A program made the translations under genes and the position numbers. Below, piece by piece: positions 18,708 through 27,616 of a DNA stretch of 64,000 nt (positions are counted from its first letter, which is position 1; each line of letters opens with the position of its first letter). The notes beneath the pieces were generated by a model. The model did not search any database. It saw nothing but the letters and a program-made list of their open reading frames with translations, and was not told the origin of the DNA. This DNA is from an uncultured Lachnospiraceae bacterium. Lineage in GTDB: Bacteria; Bacillota; Clostridia; Lachnospirales; Lachnospiraceae. The DNA lies in contig CAMWFQ010000002.1 of NCBI GenBank assembly GCA_947173495.1, forward strand, positions 235,237-299,236, read 5' to 3'.

Positions 18708-18846
18708 TTCCGGTCTCCTTCAACAGTCTGCAGCTTCATCTGTACTGCACCTGATCCTTTTTTCGGGTAATATCTATTTTATTTTACCACAAATTGATCC
18801 TTTTGAATACAAATTTTAAAAATTTGTTAATTTTGTAATATTTCTG

Positions 18847-20220
18847 TCATAAAAGAGCGATGGCTTCTCCCACCGTTTTTACACCCTTCATCCTGATCCC
18901 GGTGATCTCTTTCACACCGGACATACACACCTGAGGGATGATACAGGTGGTAAATCCCAGCTTTCTGGCTTCCTGGACCCGCAGCTGGATCATGCTCACT
19001 CCGCGCACTTCTCCGCTTAAGCCCACTTCTCCAATCACAATCGTCTTATCATCCACCGCCCGGTTTTTAAAACTGGAGGCAACTGCAACTGCAATTCCCA
19101 GATCGATGGCCGGCTCCAAAATCCTGATTCCTCCTGCAATATTCACATAAGCATCGCAGTTTCCCAAAGAAAGCCCCAGTCTTTTTTCCAACACAGCCAT
19201 CAGAAGATTTACCCGGTTGAAGTCGGTCCCTATGGTCTGACGTCTGGGAATTCCAAAGCTGGAATGACTGACCAGCGCCTGTATTTCGATCAGCATGGGG
19301 CGTGTCCCCTCCAGAGAGCAGGTTACCACAGACCCGCTTGCTCCTTCCGGCCTTCCGCTGAGCATAAATTCCGAAGGATTTTGCACTTCCTTCAGCCCTG
19401 CAGCCTCCATCTCAAAAACCCCGATTTCATTCGTGGATCCGAAACGGTTTTTCACCCCGCGCAAAATGCGGTAGGACACGTGTCTGTCTCCTTCAAAGTA
19501 AAGGACTGTATCCACCATATGCTCCAGCACCCTGGGTCCCGCCACTGTCCCTTCCTTGGTCACATGTCCCACGATAAAAACGGTAATATTCAGCCCTTTG
19601 GCAAGCTGTAAAAGCACATTGGTGGTCTCTCTGACCTGGGAGACACTTCCCGGCGCAGAGGAAATTCCCTCATGAAACATGGTCTGAATGGAATCAATCA
19701 CCACCACATCCGGTCTGGCACAGCGCACATTTTCCTCTATCATCCCCAGATTGGTCTCGCACAAAAGCCTTAAATGATCATTAAACTCCCCGATCCGATT
19801 GGCGCGGATCTTAATTTGCTTCAGTGATTCTTCTCCAGACACATAGAGCACTTCTCTCCCATCCATGGCCAGATTCCGGCACACCTGAAGAAGAAGCGTT
19901 GATTTTCCGATACCCGGATCGCCTCCCACCAGAATCAAAGAGCCGCGCACCAGACCGCCTCCCAGCACCCGGTCCAGTTCCTGCATGCGGGTCGTCAGCC
20001 GGTCTTCCTCCTCCAGGGAAATCTCCCTGAGCAGAGATGGTCTTTCCCTTTTCTCTGCTCCGATCCTTTTTCCGGTCCCGGCAGCTTTGACAGCGGGCGT
20101 TATGGTTTCCTCCACAAAGGTATTCCATTGTCTGCAGCCCGGACACTGTCCCATCCACTTTGCAGATTCATAGCCGCAGCTCTGACAGAAAAAAACAGTC
20201 GCATTTTTACCTTTCGCCAT
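18847..20220 (-). CDS. radA: DNA repair protein RadA (Sms)
   Basis: A 457-residue recombination helicase/branch-migration factor. It has an N-terminal C4 zinc finger (CQSCGYESAKWMGQCPGC), Walker A GGDPGIGKST near residue 94, the RadA-specific KNRFGSTNEIGVF motif near 250, and a C-terminal Lon-like domain (YVNIAGGIRILEPAIDLGIAVAVASS). The start at 20220 (MAKGKNATVF) is preferred over an ATG seven codons earlier because GGAGG lies six bases upstream of it. In related Firmicutes radA often follows clpC, as here, with one small gene between them. Confidence 0.96.
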   Translation of the reverse strand: MAKGKNATVFFCQSCGYESAKWMGQCPGCRQWNTFVEETITPAVKAAGTGKRIGAEKRERPSLLREISLEEEDRLTTRMQELDRVLGGGLVRGSLILVGGDPGIGKSTLLLQVCRNLAMDGREVLYVSGEESLKQIKIRANRIGEFNDHLRLLCETNLGMIEENVRCARPDVVVIDSIQTMFHEGISSAPGSVSQVRETTNVLLQLAKGLNITVFIVGHVTKEGTVAGPRVLEHMVDTVLYFEGDRHVSYRILRGVKNRFGSTNEIGVFEMEAAGLKEVQNPSEFMLSGRPEGASGSVVTCSLEGTRPMLIEIQALVSHSSFGIPRRQTIGTDFNRVNLLMAVLEKRLGLSLGNCDAYVNIAGGIRILEPAIDLGIAVAVASSFKNRAVDDKTIVIGEVGLSGEVRGVSMIQLRVQEARKLGFTTCIIPQVCMSGVKEITGIRMKGVKTVGEAIALL

Positions 20221-20331
20221 ACTAATCCTCCATGCTCCCAATCATCTTCCACACACGAATGAAAGCTGCTGCAAACAGACTTTCTCTTTGCAGCAGCCTT
20301 TTCATTCTCTCTAAACATTAACAATACTTTT

Positions 20332-20742
20332 TTATCTGGTCAGTCTGACACTTACTTCTCCTGCCTCTGCAAGCTCCACGCTCAGATTGAGCTTACCGCT
20401 CATTCCCGTTTTCATCTTACCAATGCTCTTTTCGTTGATAAAAACTTCGTACTCTGTGTTCTCGCTCAGCTCAAGCGTAATCTGGGCATCCTCGCTCCCC
20501 TCTGCCACAAAGCTGACGCCATCCGCTGTTTCCGAAAATTTAAGAACACTGGTTCCCGGAACCGACTCATACGCAAACATTCCGTTTTTTTCCAGTTTGG
20601 TCATGGTTCTGAAGGTCTTAACCTTGTATATATCCCCGCAGTGTTCAAAATCTTCCCGCTTGGCCTTGCTCTGCAGTGTGTGATTTCCAAAGCTGATGGT
20701 TCCATCTTCTTCCGATCGCAACAATTCCTCTATAACTGCCAT
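20332..20742 (-). CDS. Conserved 136-residue protein of unknown function
   Basis: A cytoplasmic protein without signal peptide or membrane span. The second half alternates short polar and hydrophobic stretches (GVSFVAEGSEDAQITLELSEN, KLNLSVELAEAGEVSVRLTR), predicting a beta-sandwich. An acidic start (VIEELLRSEEDGTISFGNHTL) precedes it. Similar short proteins in Lachnospiraceae are sometimes labelled endosialidase, but the length and lack of catalytic residues do not support that activity. AGGAGGACATAAGAAA precedes the start. It sits between clpC and radA on the same strand. The function is not known. Confidence 0.75.
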   Translation of the reverse strand: MAVIEELLRSEEDGTISFGNHTLQSKAKREDFEHCGDIYKVKTFRTMTKLEKNGMFAYESVPGTSVLKFSETADGVSFVAEGSEDAQITLELSENTEYEVFINEKSIGKMKTGMSGKLNLSVELAEAGEVSVRLTR

Positions 20743-20890
20743 TTTCTTATGTCCTCCTGCTAAGCATCCCGTCTTTTCAATCTGTTACTGTCAGTATAAT
20801 ATATTTTTGCCCATATATCTACTGAAAAATCTGTTAATTTTCCATTTTTTTTAACAAACATTTTTACTTTCTTTCCCGTAAAGCAAATCT

Positions 20891-23350
20891 TCAGTCCGCC
20901 TGATGCTTTTTCACCTCAAATACCACTTTCTCCTTACGAAAACCTGCCGTCACCGTGTCACCGGCCTTCACCCTTCCCTCAAGGATTTCTCCGGCAAGTC
21001 CATCCTCGATTACATTCTGGATCGCTCTCTTTAAAGGACGGGCGCCCATTTTTTCATCGGTATATTTTGCAAGGATATGCTCTTTTAACGCATTACTCAC
21101 CACAAGCTTTATCTGCATCTGCTCCTTACATCTCTTTGCCAGATTTCCCGTAAGGAGACTTACGATATCCCGCATTTCTTCCTTTCCAAGGGGTTGAAAC
21201 ACCATGATCTCATCGATACGATTGATAAATTCCGGTTTAAAAAGCTTTTTCACTTCTTCCATCACACCGGCCTTCATCTTCTCATAATCCTGCTCTCTGG
21301 TAGTCTCTGTAAAAAATCCCAGATTTTTAGGAGCTATAATCCTCTGTGCTCCTGCATTGGATGTCATGATCAATATGGTATTTTTAAAGCTTACCTTCCG
21401 TCCTTTTGAATCGGTAATATGCCCATCGTCCAGCACCTGAAGAAGTACATTGAATACATCAGGATGCGCCTTCTCGATCTCATCAAACAGAACCACCGAA
21501 TAGGGATTCTTCCTGATCCTTTCACTGAGCTGCCCTCCTTCCTCAAAGCCTACATATCCCGGAGGCGAGCCGATCATCTTTGAGACAGAGTGTCCTTCCA
21601 TGTACTCTGACATATCCACCCGGATCAGAGCTCCTTCCGAACCAAACATCGCCTCTGCGAGAGCCTTGCTCAGCTCTGTTTTCCCAACACCAGTGGGGCC
21701 CAGGAACAGGAAAGAGCCTATGGGTCTGCCCGGATCCTGAAGCCCTACCCGGCCCCGCCTGATTGCACGGGCAACTGCGCTGACAGCATCCTTTTGTCCG
21801 ATCACCCTCCTGTGCAAAATTTTTTCCAGCCGCAGAAGTCTCTCGCTTTCTTTTTCGGTCAGCTTCTTAACCGGAACCTTGGTCCAGGAGGATACCACTG
21901 CGGCAATTTCATTTTCACCTACAACATAACTTCCTTCTGTCTGGTTTTTCAGATTTTTTTCCTTCATCCGGTCATATTTTCTGATCAGCTTTTCCTGTTC
22001 CCGGCGTATTTCAGCCGCCCTTTCCAGATCCTGGTTTTTCAGGCATTCTTCGACCTCGTTGCTGATCTCCTGAATACGCTGAGAAATTTCTTTCAAATTC
22101 TCAGGCGTCTGCATTTTCTTCAGCCGTATGGAGGCTGCCGCCTCGTCAATCAGATCAATGGCCTTGTCCGGAAGATTTCTGTCATTGATATAACGCTCTG
22201 AAAGCTGTACTGCCGCCCGGATCGCCTCCCGGGTTATCGTAACCTTATGATGATCCTCGTACTGAGGGGCAACCCCTTCCAGTATCTCTATTGCCTCCTC
22301 TATCGTCGGTTCTTCCACATAAACCGACTGAAACCGGCGCTCCAGAGCCGCATCTTTCTCCACATATTTATGATACTCGGCCACAGTCGTGGCGCCGATC
22401 AGCTGCAGCTCTCCCCTTGCCAGGGAGGGCTTCAGAATATTGGACGCATCGATTGCGCCTTCTGCACCTCCGGCGCCGATAATGGTATGCATTTCGTCCA
22501 GAAAAAGAATCACATTGCCATCCTCCTGCACTTCCCGGATGACTTTTTTGATTCTTTCCTCAAACTCTCCCCTGTATTTGGAACCTGCCACCATACCGGA
22601 CAGATCCAAAGTAAGCACTCTCTTATTCTGTACGGTGAACGGCACCTCTCCTGCCACTATGCGGAGGGCCAGCCCTTCTACCACCGCCGTTTTTCCAACT
22701 CCCGGCTCTCCGATGAGGCAGGGATTGTTCTTCGTCCTGCGGCTTAAAATTTCGATCACTCTTTTGATCTCTTCCTGCCTTCCAATCACCGGATCCAGCG
22801 CGCCTGCGGCCGCCAGCGCTGTCAGATCTCTGCTGTACTGCTCCAGTGCAGAGCTCTGCCTGTTTTTCCGACTCTGCTTTTTGCTCAGATCCTCCTTATA
22901 CAGACTGCCGTCCTGCCCCATTGCAATTAGCGTGTCGGCATATAGTCTCTGGATAGAGATCCCCAGCGTATTCAGCAGACGTACAGCCACATTTTCCCCT
23001 TCTTTCAGAAGTGCCAGCAGAAGATGCTCTGTTCCCGTTGCCTGCGCCCCGAAACGGTCCGCCTGTCTGTGTGCCTCTTCCAGCACCTTTCTGACTCTGG
23101 GGGAATAACCTTCCTTTTCCTTCACTGCAGTACCCGCTTCCGGCATAATCAAATCCCGGATCATTTCCAGAATTTTTTCCTCATCCGCTCCGTTTCCTTT
23201 CAGCACTCTTGCCGCAACGCCTGTATTTTCCCGTAAAAGACCTATCAGCAGATGCTCTGTTCCCACATAACCTGTATTCATCCGCGATGCAAGCTTCTCT
23301 GCAAGTGACAATGCCATTTTTGCCTTATCCGTAAAACCACCTGACAGCAT
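20891..23350 (-). CDS. clpC: ATP-dependent Clp protease ATP-binding subunit ClpC
   Basis: An 819-residue Hsp100 unfoldase that feeds substrates to ClpP. The order is two Clp_N repeats (about 1-145), AAA1 with Walker A GEPGVGKTA, a UVR-like middle segment (LKEISQRIQEISNEVEECL), AAA2 with GPTGVGKTE, and the ClpB-type D2-small domain. An ATP-dependent regulator precedes it. The start at 23350 (MLSGGFTDKAK) is chosen because GGAGGAG lies 6 bases upstream and the preceding GntR gene stops one base before; an upstream ATG at 23383 would overlap that gene. No mcsA/mcsB or ctsR genes are present. A GntR regulator occupies that place instead. Confidence 0.96.
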   Translation of the reverse strand: MLSGGFTDKAKMALSLAEKLASRMNTGYVGTEHLLIGLLRENTGVAARVLKGNGADEEKILEMIRDLIMPEAGTAVKEKEGYSPRVRKVLEEAHRQADRFGAQATGTEHLLLALLKEGENVAVRLLNTLGISIQRLYADTLIAMGQDGSLYKEDLSKKQSRKNRQSSALEQYSRDLTALAAAGALDPVIGRQEEIKRVIEILSRRTKNNPCLIGEPGVGKTAVVEGLALRIVAGEVPFTVQNKRVLTLDLSGMVAGSKYRGEFEERIKKVIREVQEDGNVILFLDEMHTIIGAGGAEGAIDASNILKPSLARGELQLIGATTVAEYHKYVEKDAALERRFQSVYVEEPTIEEAIEILEGVAPQYEDHHKVTITREAIRAAVQLSERYINDRNLPDKAIDLIDEAAASIRLKKMQTPENLKEISQRIQEISNEVEECLKNQDLERAAEIRREQEKLIRKYDRMKEKNLKNQTEGSYVVGENEIAAVVSSWTKVPVKKLTEKESERLLRLEKILHRRVIGQKDAVSAVARAIRRGRVGLQDPGRPIGSFLFLGPTGVGKTELSKALAEAMFGSEGALIRVDMSEYMEGHSVSKMIGSPPGYVGFEEGGQLSERIRKNPYSVVLFDEIEKAHPDVFNVLLQVLDDGHITDSKGRKVSFKNTILIMTSNAGAQRIIAPKNLGFFTETTREQDYEKMKAGVMEEVKKLFKPEFINRIDEIMVFQPLGKEEMRDIVSLLTGNLAKRCKEQMQIKLVVSNALKEHILAKYTDEKMGARPLKRAIQNVIEDGLAGEILEGRVKAGDTVTAGFRKEKVVFEVKKHQAD

Positions 23351-23351
23351 A

Positions 23352-23726
23352 TCAGACTCCTCCAAATTCTTCATAGATTTCATCGATCATTCGATGTACT
23401 TCTTCTCTGGATACCCCTCTGCAGATCCCCTTGGCAAAAATCACCTGCAGCTCTTCATTCATCTCTTCCAGGGCCCTTAATCTGTCTGCATCCAGCGCGA
23501 TCACAACGCCTTTTCTTCTGTCTACCTTTACAAAGCCTTCCTGCTTCAGTACTGTATAAGCCTTATTCACCGTATGCATATTGATGCCGATATCATCTGC
23601 CAGCTGACGTATCGATGGCAACGCCTCCCCCTCGCGAAGTCTGGAGGTGGCAATACCAAGAATAATCTGATTCCTGAGCTGAAGATAAAGAGCCTCTTCA
23701 CTGTTAAAGTCTATCTCAATAACCAT
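23352..23726 (-). CDS. GntR-family (YtrA-type) regulator upstream of clpC
   Basis: A 124-residue regulator with a GntR winged-helix domain (about 8-75: EALYLQLRNQIILGIATSRLREGEALPSIRQLADDIGINMHTVNKAYTVLKQEGFV) and only a short C-terminal tail, the YtrA subfamily layout. It lacks an effector domain. The start at 23726 is preferred over the ATG two codons earlier because AGAAAGGA is correctly spaced from it. The gene is one base from clpC, so both are cotranscribed. It occupies the position held by CtsR in classical clpC operons. A role as local repressor of clpC is inference. Confidence 0.9.
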   Translation of the reverse strand: MVIEIDFNSEEALYLQLRNQIILGIATSRLREGEALPSIRQLADDIGINMHTVNKAYTVLKQEGFVKVDRRKGVVIALDADRLRALEEMNEELQVIFAKGICRGVSREEVHRMIDEIYEEFGGV

Positions 23727-23745
23727 ATGCATCCTTTCTGTTACA

Positions 23746-23775
23746 CAGGAGGAACAGCGTATGCCATTCCTCCTG
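23746..23775 (-). promoter_or_regulatory. Hairpin between SH3 protein gene and gntR-clpC
   Basis: CAGGAGGAA at 23746-23754 pairs perfectly with TTCCTCCTG at 23767-23775 around a 12-base loop. On the minus strand it follows the SH3-protein stop and precedes the gntR ribosome site. There is no T run. It could be a partial terminator or a site controlling readthrough. Confidence 0.4.
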
Positions 23776-23780
23776 CCTTC

Positions 23781-25118
23781 TTATAAATCCTTATCATCCA
23801 TGTTTAAAAATTCAAATTCAAATTCATCGTCATCCACCAGGAAATTCTGAGGCTTTCTTGCCGGTGCTTTTTTCACAGGCTCCTTTCTTTCCGCCGCATA
23901 CAGCTCCCTGTCTTCTCGCGCTCTGGAAGTTTTACCCTTCTCCTGAGATCTGGAAGGTCTTTCTCTCTCCTCAGATGGTACCGGTCTCTTCTTCCTTACC
24001 GGAGGTGCTTCCTCTTCCTCCTCCACCGGACGCCGTTTTACTTTTTTACGGACAGGCTCCGGCTCTTCTTCTTCCTCCTCCTCTTCCTCTTCTTCATCAT
24101 AATCCTCATAATAAAGGCTTCTGATCTTAAACAGAAGAATTGTAAGGACAATGATCAGAAGAACGATCACCACTGCAAGAATAATGATAATAATCTTCTC
24201 CTGGTCCACCTGTTTCTGCATTTTTTCGATATTTTCATTGGCTGTACTTGCCGCCGTGAGAAGCTCGTTGATCCTGATTCTGCCGCCCTCGCCGGTATTC
24301 ACATACAGCCAGTACTCATACTCTCCCACATCATCCGCAGCATAGACCACCTCATAATCATTGTGCTCTTCCGGGGCCGGCTCCGGAGTTTCGCCTTCGC
24401 CGCCCTCCGGGGATTCGCCTTCCGGATTCTCACCCTCTGTGCCTTCCGGAGTTTCGCCTTCGCCGCCCTCCGGGGATTCACCTTCCGGAGAACCTCCTTC
24501 GCTTATTTCCACCAGATCGGAACGCACATAGCCTTCCACTGCCTTGCCATTGTAATCACATCTGATCTGATACCACTTGTTTCCTGCATTGTCATTTGCT
24601 TCTCCGATCAGCGTCACGGCTGTCCCGTTGGGCAGAGCTGCCACCGTGCTGTGCTGAGTGGATGCGCCTGAACGGACATTGGCATTGCTGCCGGATTTAA
24701 TAACAGCCGCCTGCTCTCCTATGGATGTCGGCGTGGTCTCCGCCGGCGTTCCTCCTCCCCCGGAGGAAGATCCCGAACCGGACGCGGAAGAGCTGACCGG
24801 AATATTTTCGCTGGTCTGTACCAGATCGCTTCTGATATAACCATATCCTCCATTTGTCACTGAAACCTTATACCATACGGTACCCGCGCTGTCCTTGACC
24901 GCTTCCAGGATATCGATTTTCTTTCCCTTCTGCGTACTGCCTACCACCTCGCTGGTTGTACTGGTCTGCGCCCGTATTTTAGCTGTCTCTGCAATCACCG
25001 TCCCTTCTGCCGCATAGACATGAAATGCACTCATACAGAACAGGATCGCTCCCAGAGCCAGCCCTGCAAATCCCTTTTGCCATCCGGCCTTCTGAATCTG
25101 AATTTTTAAAATTTTCAC
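23781..25118 (-). CDS. Secreted, membrane-anchored protein with two SH3 domains
   Basis: A 445-residue protein starting with GTG (AAAGGAGAAG upstream). It has a signal peptide ending at VYAAEG (about 36), SH3b domain 1 (about 38-105, KIRAQTSTTSEVVGSTQKGKKIDILE), a Ser/Gly linker, SH3b domain 2 (about 130-205, NANVRSGASTQHSTVAALPNGTAVTLIGE), and a Gly/Glu/Pro spacer with repeated GEGETPEG-type units. A further extracellular stretch and TM (about 306-328) follow, then a cytoplasmic tail of Glu runs and Lys/Arg segments. SH3b domains usually bind cell wall peptides. The cytoplasmic tail is unusual and could contact internal partners. It lies in the run zinc-ribbon protein, SH3 protein, gntR, clpC. 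Confidence 0.85.
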   Translation of the reverse strand: MKILKIQIQKAGWQKGFAGLALGAILFCMSAFHVYAAEGTVIAETAKIRAQTSTTSEVVGSTQKGKKIDILEAVKDSAGTVWYKVSVTNGGYGYIRSDLVQTSENIPVSSSASGSGSSSGGGGTPAETTPTSIGEQAAVIKSGSNANVRSGASTQHSTVAALPNGTAVTLIGEANDNAGNKWYQIRCDYNGKAVEGYVRSDLVEISEGGSPEGESPEGGEGETPEGTEGENPEGESPEGGEGETPEPAPEEHNDYEVVYAADDVGEYEYWLYVNTGEGGRIRINELLTAASTANENIEKMQKQVDQEKIIIIILAVVIVLLIIVLTILLFKIRSLYYEDYDEEEEEEEEEEEPEPVRKKVKRRPVEEEEEAPPVRKKRPVPSEERERPSRSQEKGKTSRAREDRELYAAERKEPVKKAPARKPQNFLVDDDEFEFEFLNMDDKDL

Positions 25119-25230
25119 TTTTCTTCTCCTTTATTTCAATTACGCACCTGCCCGAACAATGCTGTACCTCCGGAACGCTTTCCAAAACCTCCGACTTTCT
25201 GAATCATTCCCGCATTGCTCCTGCCGTTGC

Positions 25231-25695
25231 TTACTCCTCTCTCGTGAAACGCTTGGTCCCTTTATCCCCGTGAGGATTTTCTCCATAGACGGTAAACTCT
25301 CTCTTTCTTTCATTGCGGGCCTGCTGCTCCACATTTCTGTGATAGCTTTCCTCACATTTACGGCAGCGCCTTCCACTCTTAATATCAACACCGCAGACCT
25401 CGCATCTGAGGTAGCCGGCTTTATTATCGATCACTTCAAACCTGTTTTCTTTCAGCATCTGCCGGATCGACTTGTGAGAAACCCCTGTTTCACTGGATAT
25501 CTCCCCTACATTTGCTCCTCTGTGCTTTTCAAGGTAACTTCTCACCTTTCCATAATCGTCAAACTCTGAACTGCCGCATTCTTCGCACTTGAACTCTCCG
25601 AGCCCTGTGTATACCAGAATTCCTCCGCATTTCTGACATATAACAGGTCTGTTCAGCTCATCCGAAAGATTAAAACTTCTCATTTTTTCAGCCAT
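25231..25695 (-). CDS. Zinc-ribbon/HTH protein, YvyF-like (TIGR03826-type)
   Basis: A 154-residue cytoplasmic protein. An N-terminal zinc ribbon (CQKCGGILVYTGLGEFKCEECG) is followed by a helix-turn-helix segment VRSYLEKHRGANVGEISSETGVSHKSIRQMLKENRFEV, then a second Cys pair set (CEVCGVDIKSGRRCRKCEESYH) and a basic tail. The arrangement resembles the flagellar-region protein YvyF family, but no flagellar genes are present here. It probably acts as a small DNA- or protein-binding regulator. It lies just downstream of purD (20 bp gap) and upstream of the SH3 surface-protein gene on the same strand. Confidence 0.7.
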   Translation of the reverse strand: MAEKMRSFNLSDELNRPVICQKCGGILVYTGLGEFKCEECGSSEFDDYGKVRSYLEKHRGANVGEISSETGVSHKSIRQMLKENRFEVIDNKAGYLRCEVCGVDIKSGRRCRKCEESYHRNVEQQARNERKREFTVYGENPHGDKGTKRFTREE

Positions 25696-25714
25696 TTTAT
25701 CTCATCCCCTTATC

Positions 25715-26986
25715 TCACGCCTCATCGATGGCTTTCCCGATATCGTGGCGCATATATTTATGGTCAAAGAATACCCACCCGGCGGCGGTATATGCGTTTT
25801 TCCGCGCTTCCTTCAGATCTTTTCCTTTTGCAGTAACCCCCAGCACTCTTCCTCCGTTGGTCACAATTCCTTCACTGGTCTGCTTTGTTCCCGCGTGGAA
25901 ACAGAAATAAGAATCCTGTCCTTCAAATTTTTCGAGCCCCTTAATCACATATCCTTTTTCGTATTTTACCGGATACCCCTCGGAAGCAAGAACCACACAG
26001 ACAGCGGCATTATCCTCAAACTGAAGGTCTATCGTGTCAAGACGGCCATCCATACAGGCTTCCATCACCTCGATTATATCATTTTTCATCCGCGGCAGCA
26101 CCACCTGGGCTTCCGGATCTCCAAATCTCACATTATACTCGAGCACCCGCGGCCCTTTCTCCGTAAGCATCAGACCAAAGAAGATAATTCCCTTGAACTC
26201 TCTGTTTTCCGCCGCCATGGCATCCACCGTGGCCTGGTAAATATGCTTTTTGCAGAATTCGTCCACTTCTTTTGTATAGAAAGGGCTGGGGGAAAAGGTC
26301 CCCATTCCTCCTGTGTTGAGTCCGGTATCTCCATCTCCCGCTCTCTTGTGATCCTGCGCCGAGGTCATAGGCCTGATGGTTTTTCCATCCACAAAGGAAA
26401 GGACGGATACCTCCCTGCCGGTCAGAAATTCCTCGATCACAAGGCGGTTTCCTGCATTTCCAAACTGTTTATCCAGCATAATGGTTCTGACGCCCTCTTT
26501 TGCCTCCTGCAGGTTCTGGCAGATCAGAACCCCTTTTCCAAGAGCAAGTCCATCCGCCTTAAGCACTATGGGAAAGTCCGCGCTCTCCAGATAAGCGAGC
26601 GCTTCCTCCGCCGAATCAAAGGTTGCATAATCTGCGGTGGGAATATGATATTTTTTCATAAGCTCCTTGGAAAAGGCCTTGCTTCCTTCCAAAACAGCGG
26701 CATTTTTTCTGGGACCGAATGCCCGAAGTCCCGCCGCCTCCAGCTCATCCACCAGTCCTCCCACCAGAGGATCGTCCATAGCCACTATAGTAAGATCAAT
26801 TTCCTTTTCCCGGGCAAAGGAAACAATTTTATCGAATTCCATAGGTCCTATGGGGACGCACTCGGCAATTTGAGCGATTCCGGCATTTCCGGGCGCGCAG
26901 TAAATTTTGTCTGCTTTCTGGCTTCTGGCAACACTTGCGGCGATTGCATGTTCTCTTCCGCCGCCGCCTACAATCAATATCTTCAT
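25715..26986 (-). CDS. purD: Phosphoribosylamine--glycine ligase (GAR synthetase)
   Basis: A 423-residue ATP-grasp enzyme, step 2 of purine synthesis. It starts with the Rossmann-like MKILIVGGGGREHAIA and contains the ATP-grasp P-loop region (FPIVLKADGLALGKGV), RVLEYNVRFGDPEAQVVLPRM and the C-terminal domain ending in RHDIGKAIDEA. It is the last of four pur genes, purE-purM-purN-purD, on the minus strand, with a gap of 39 bp after purN. GAAAGGAACAG precedes the start. Length is typical. Confidence 0.97.
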   Translation of the reverse strand: MKILIVGGGGREHAIAASVARSQKADKIYCAPGNAGIAQIAECVPIGPMEFDKIVSFAREKEIDLTIVAMDDPLVGGLVDELEAAGLRAFGPRKNAAVLEGSKAFSKELMKKYHIPTADYATFDSAEEALAYLESADFPIVLKADGLALGKGVLICQNLQEAKEGVRTIMLDKQFGNAGNRLVIEEFLTGREVSVLSFVDGKTIRPMTSAQDHKRAGDGDTGLNTGGMGTFSPSPFYTKEVDEFCKKHIYQATVDAMAAENREFKGIIFFGLMLTEKGPRVLEYNVRFGDPEAQVVLPRMKNDIIEVMEACMDGRLDTIDLQFEDNAAVCVVLASEGYPVKYEKGYVIKGLEKFEGQDSYFCFHAGTKQTSEGIVTNGGRVLGVTAKGKDLKEARKNAYTAAGWVFFDHKYMRHDIGKAIDEA

Positions 26987-27025
26987 TCCGGCTGTTCCTT
27001 TCTCTTAATTATCATAAACTGTCCG

Positions 27026-27616
27026 TCAGTATTTCTGCGCAATCCTGTCTATTGACTGAGGCAGTATCACCCATTCCGCCTCTTCCATCACTCTGCGCTG
27101 CAGCACCTGCGGCGTATCTCCCTCTTTCACCTCCACGGCTTTCTGCATGATAATCTCCCCGGTATCCGTTCCCTCATCCACATAGTGAACAGTTGCCCCG
27201 GTAATTTTTACCCCCCTTGCCAGCGCCGCCTCATGAACCTTCAGGCCATAAAACCCGGTTCCGCAAAAAGACGGGATCAGCGAGGGGTGAATATTTATAA
27301 TACGGTTTTTGTAGAATCTTGTCATCTCTTCAGGAAGGATTACAAGAAATCCTGCAAGAACAATTAAATCAGGACCAAGTTCCTTCATTTTTTTTAAAAA
27401 ACTTTTGTTATACTCTTCTCTGCTTTTATAGTCCTTTGGAGAAACGCAGAAAGACGGGATACCCGCTTCCTCCGCTCTTTTAAGTGCATAAGCGCCCGGG
27501 TTATTACTTATAACACCCGCTATCCTGGTGTTTCTGATGATTCCTTTCCTTATTCCGTCTATAACAGCCTGAAGATTCGTTCCTCCCCCGGAAACACATA
27601 CCACTACGGTCAACAT
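27026..27616 (-). CDS. purN: Phosphoribosylglycinamide formyltransferase (GAR transformylase)
   Basis: A 196-residue enzyme transferring formyl from 10-formyltetrahydrofolate to GAR. The N-terminus [18 protein letters not shown], the catalytic segment [25 protein letters not shown] (Asn-His) and [22 protein letters not shown] are family hallmarks. AAAAAGGAG precedes the start, which overlaps the last bases of purM by 7 bp and suggests translational coupling. The next gene is purD. Confidence 0.97.
   Translation of the reverse strand: MLTVVVCVSGGGTNLQAVIDGIRKGIIRNTRIAGVISNNPGAYALKRAEEAGIPSFCVSPKDYKSREEYNKSFLKKMKELGPDLIVLAGFLVILPEEMTRFYKNRIINIHPSLIPSFCGTGFYGLKVHEAALARGVKITGATVHYVDEGTDTGEIIMQKAVEVKEGDTPQVLQRRVMEEAEWVILPQSIDRIAQKY

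Noticed and set aside
20332..20742. Endosialidase
   Set aside because: 136 residues is far too short and no catalytic residues of sialidases are visible. The label used for similar proteins is not trusted.
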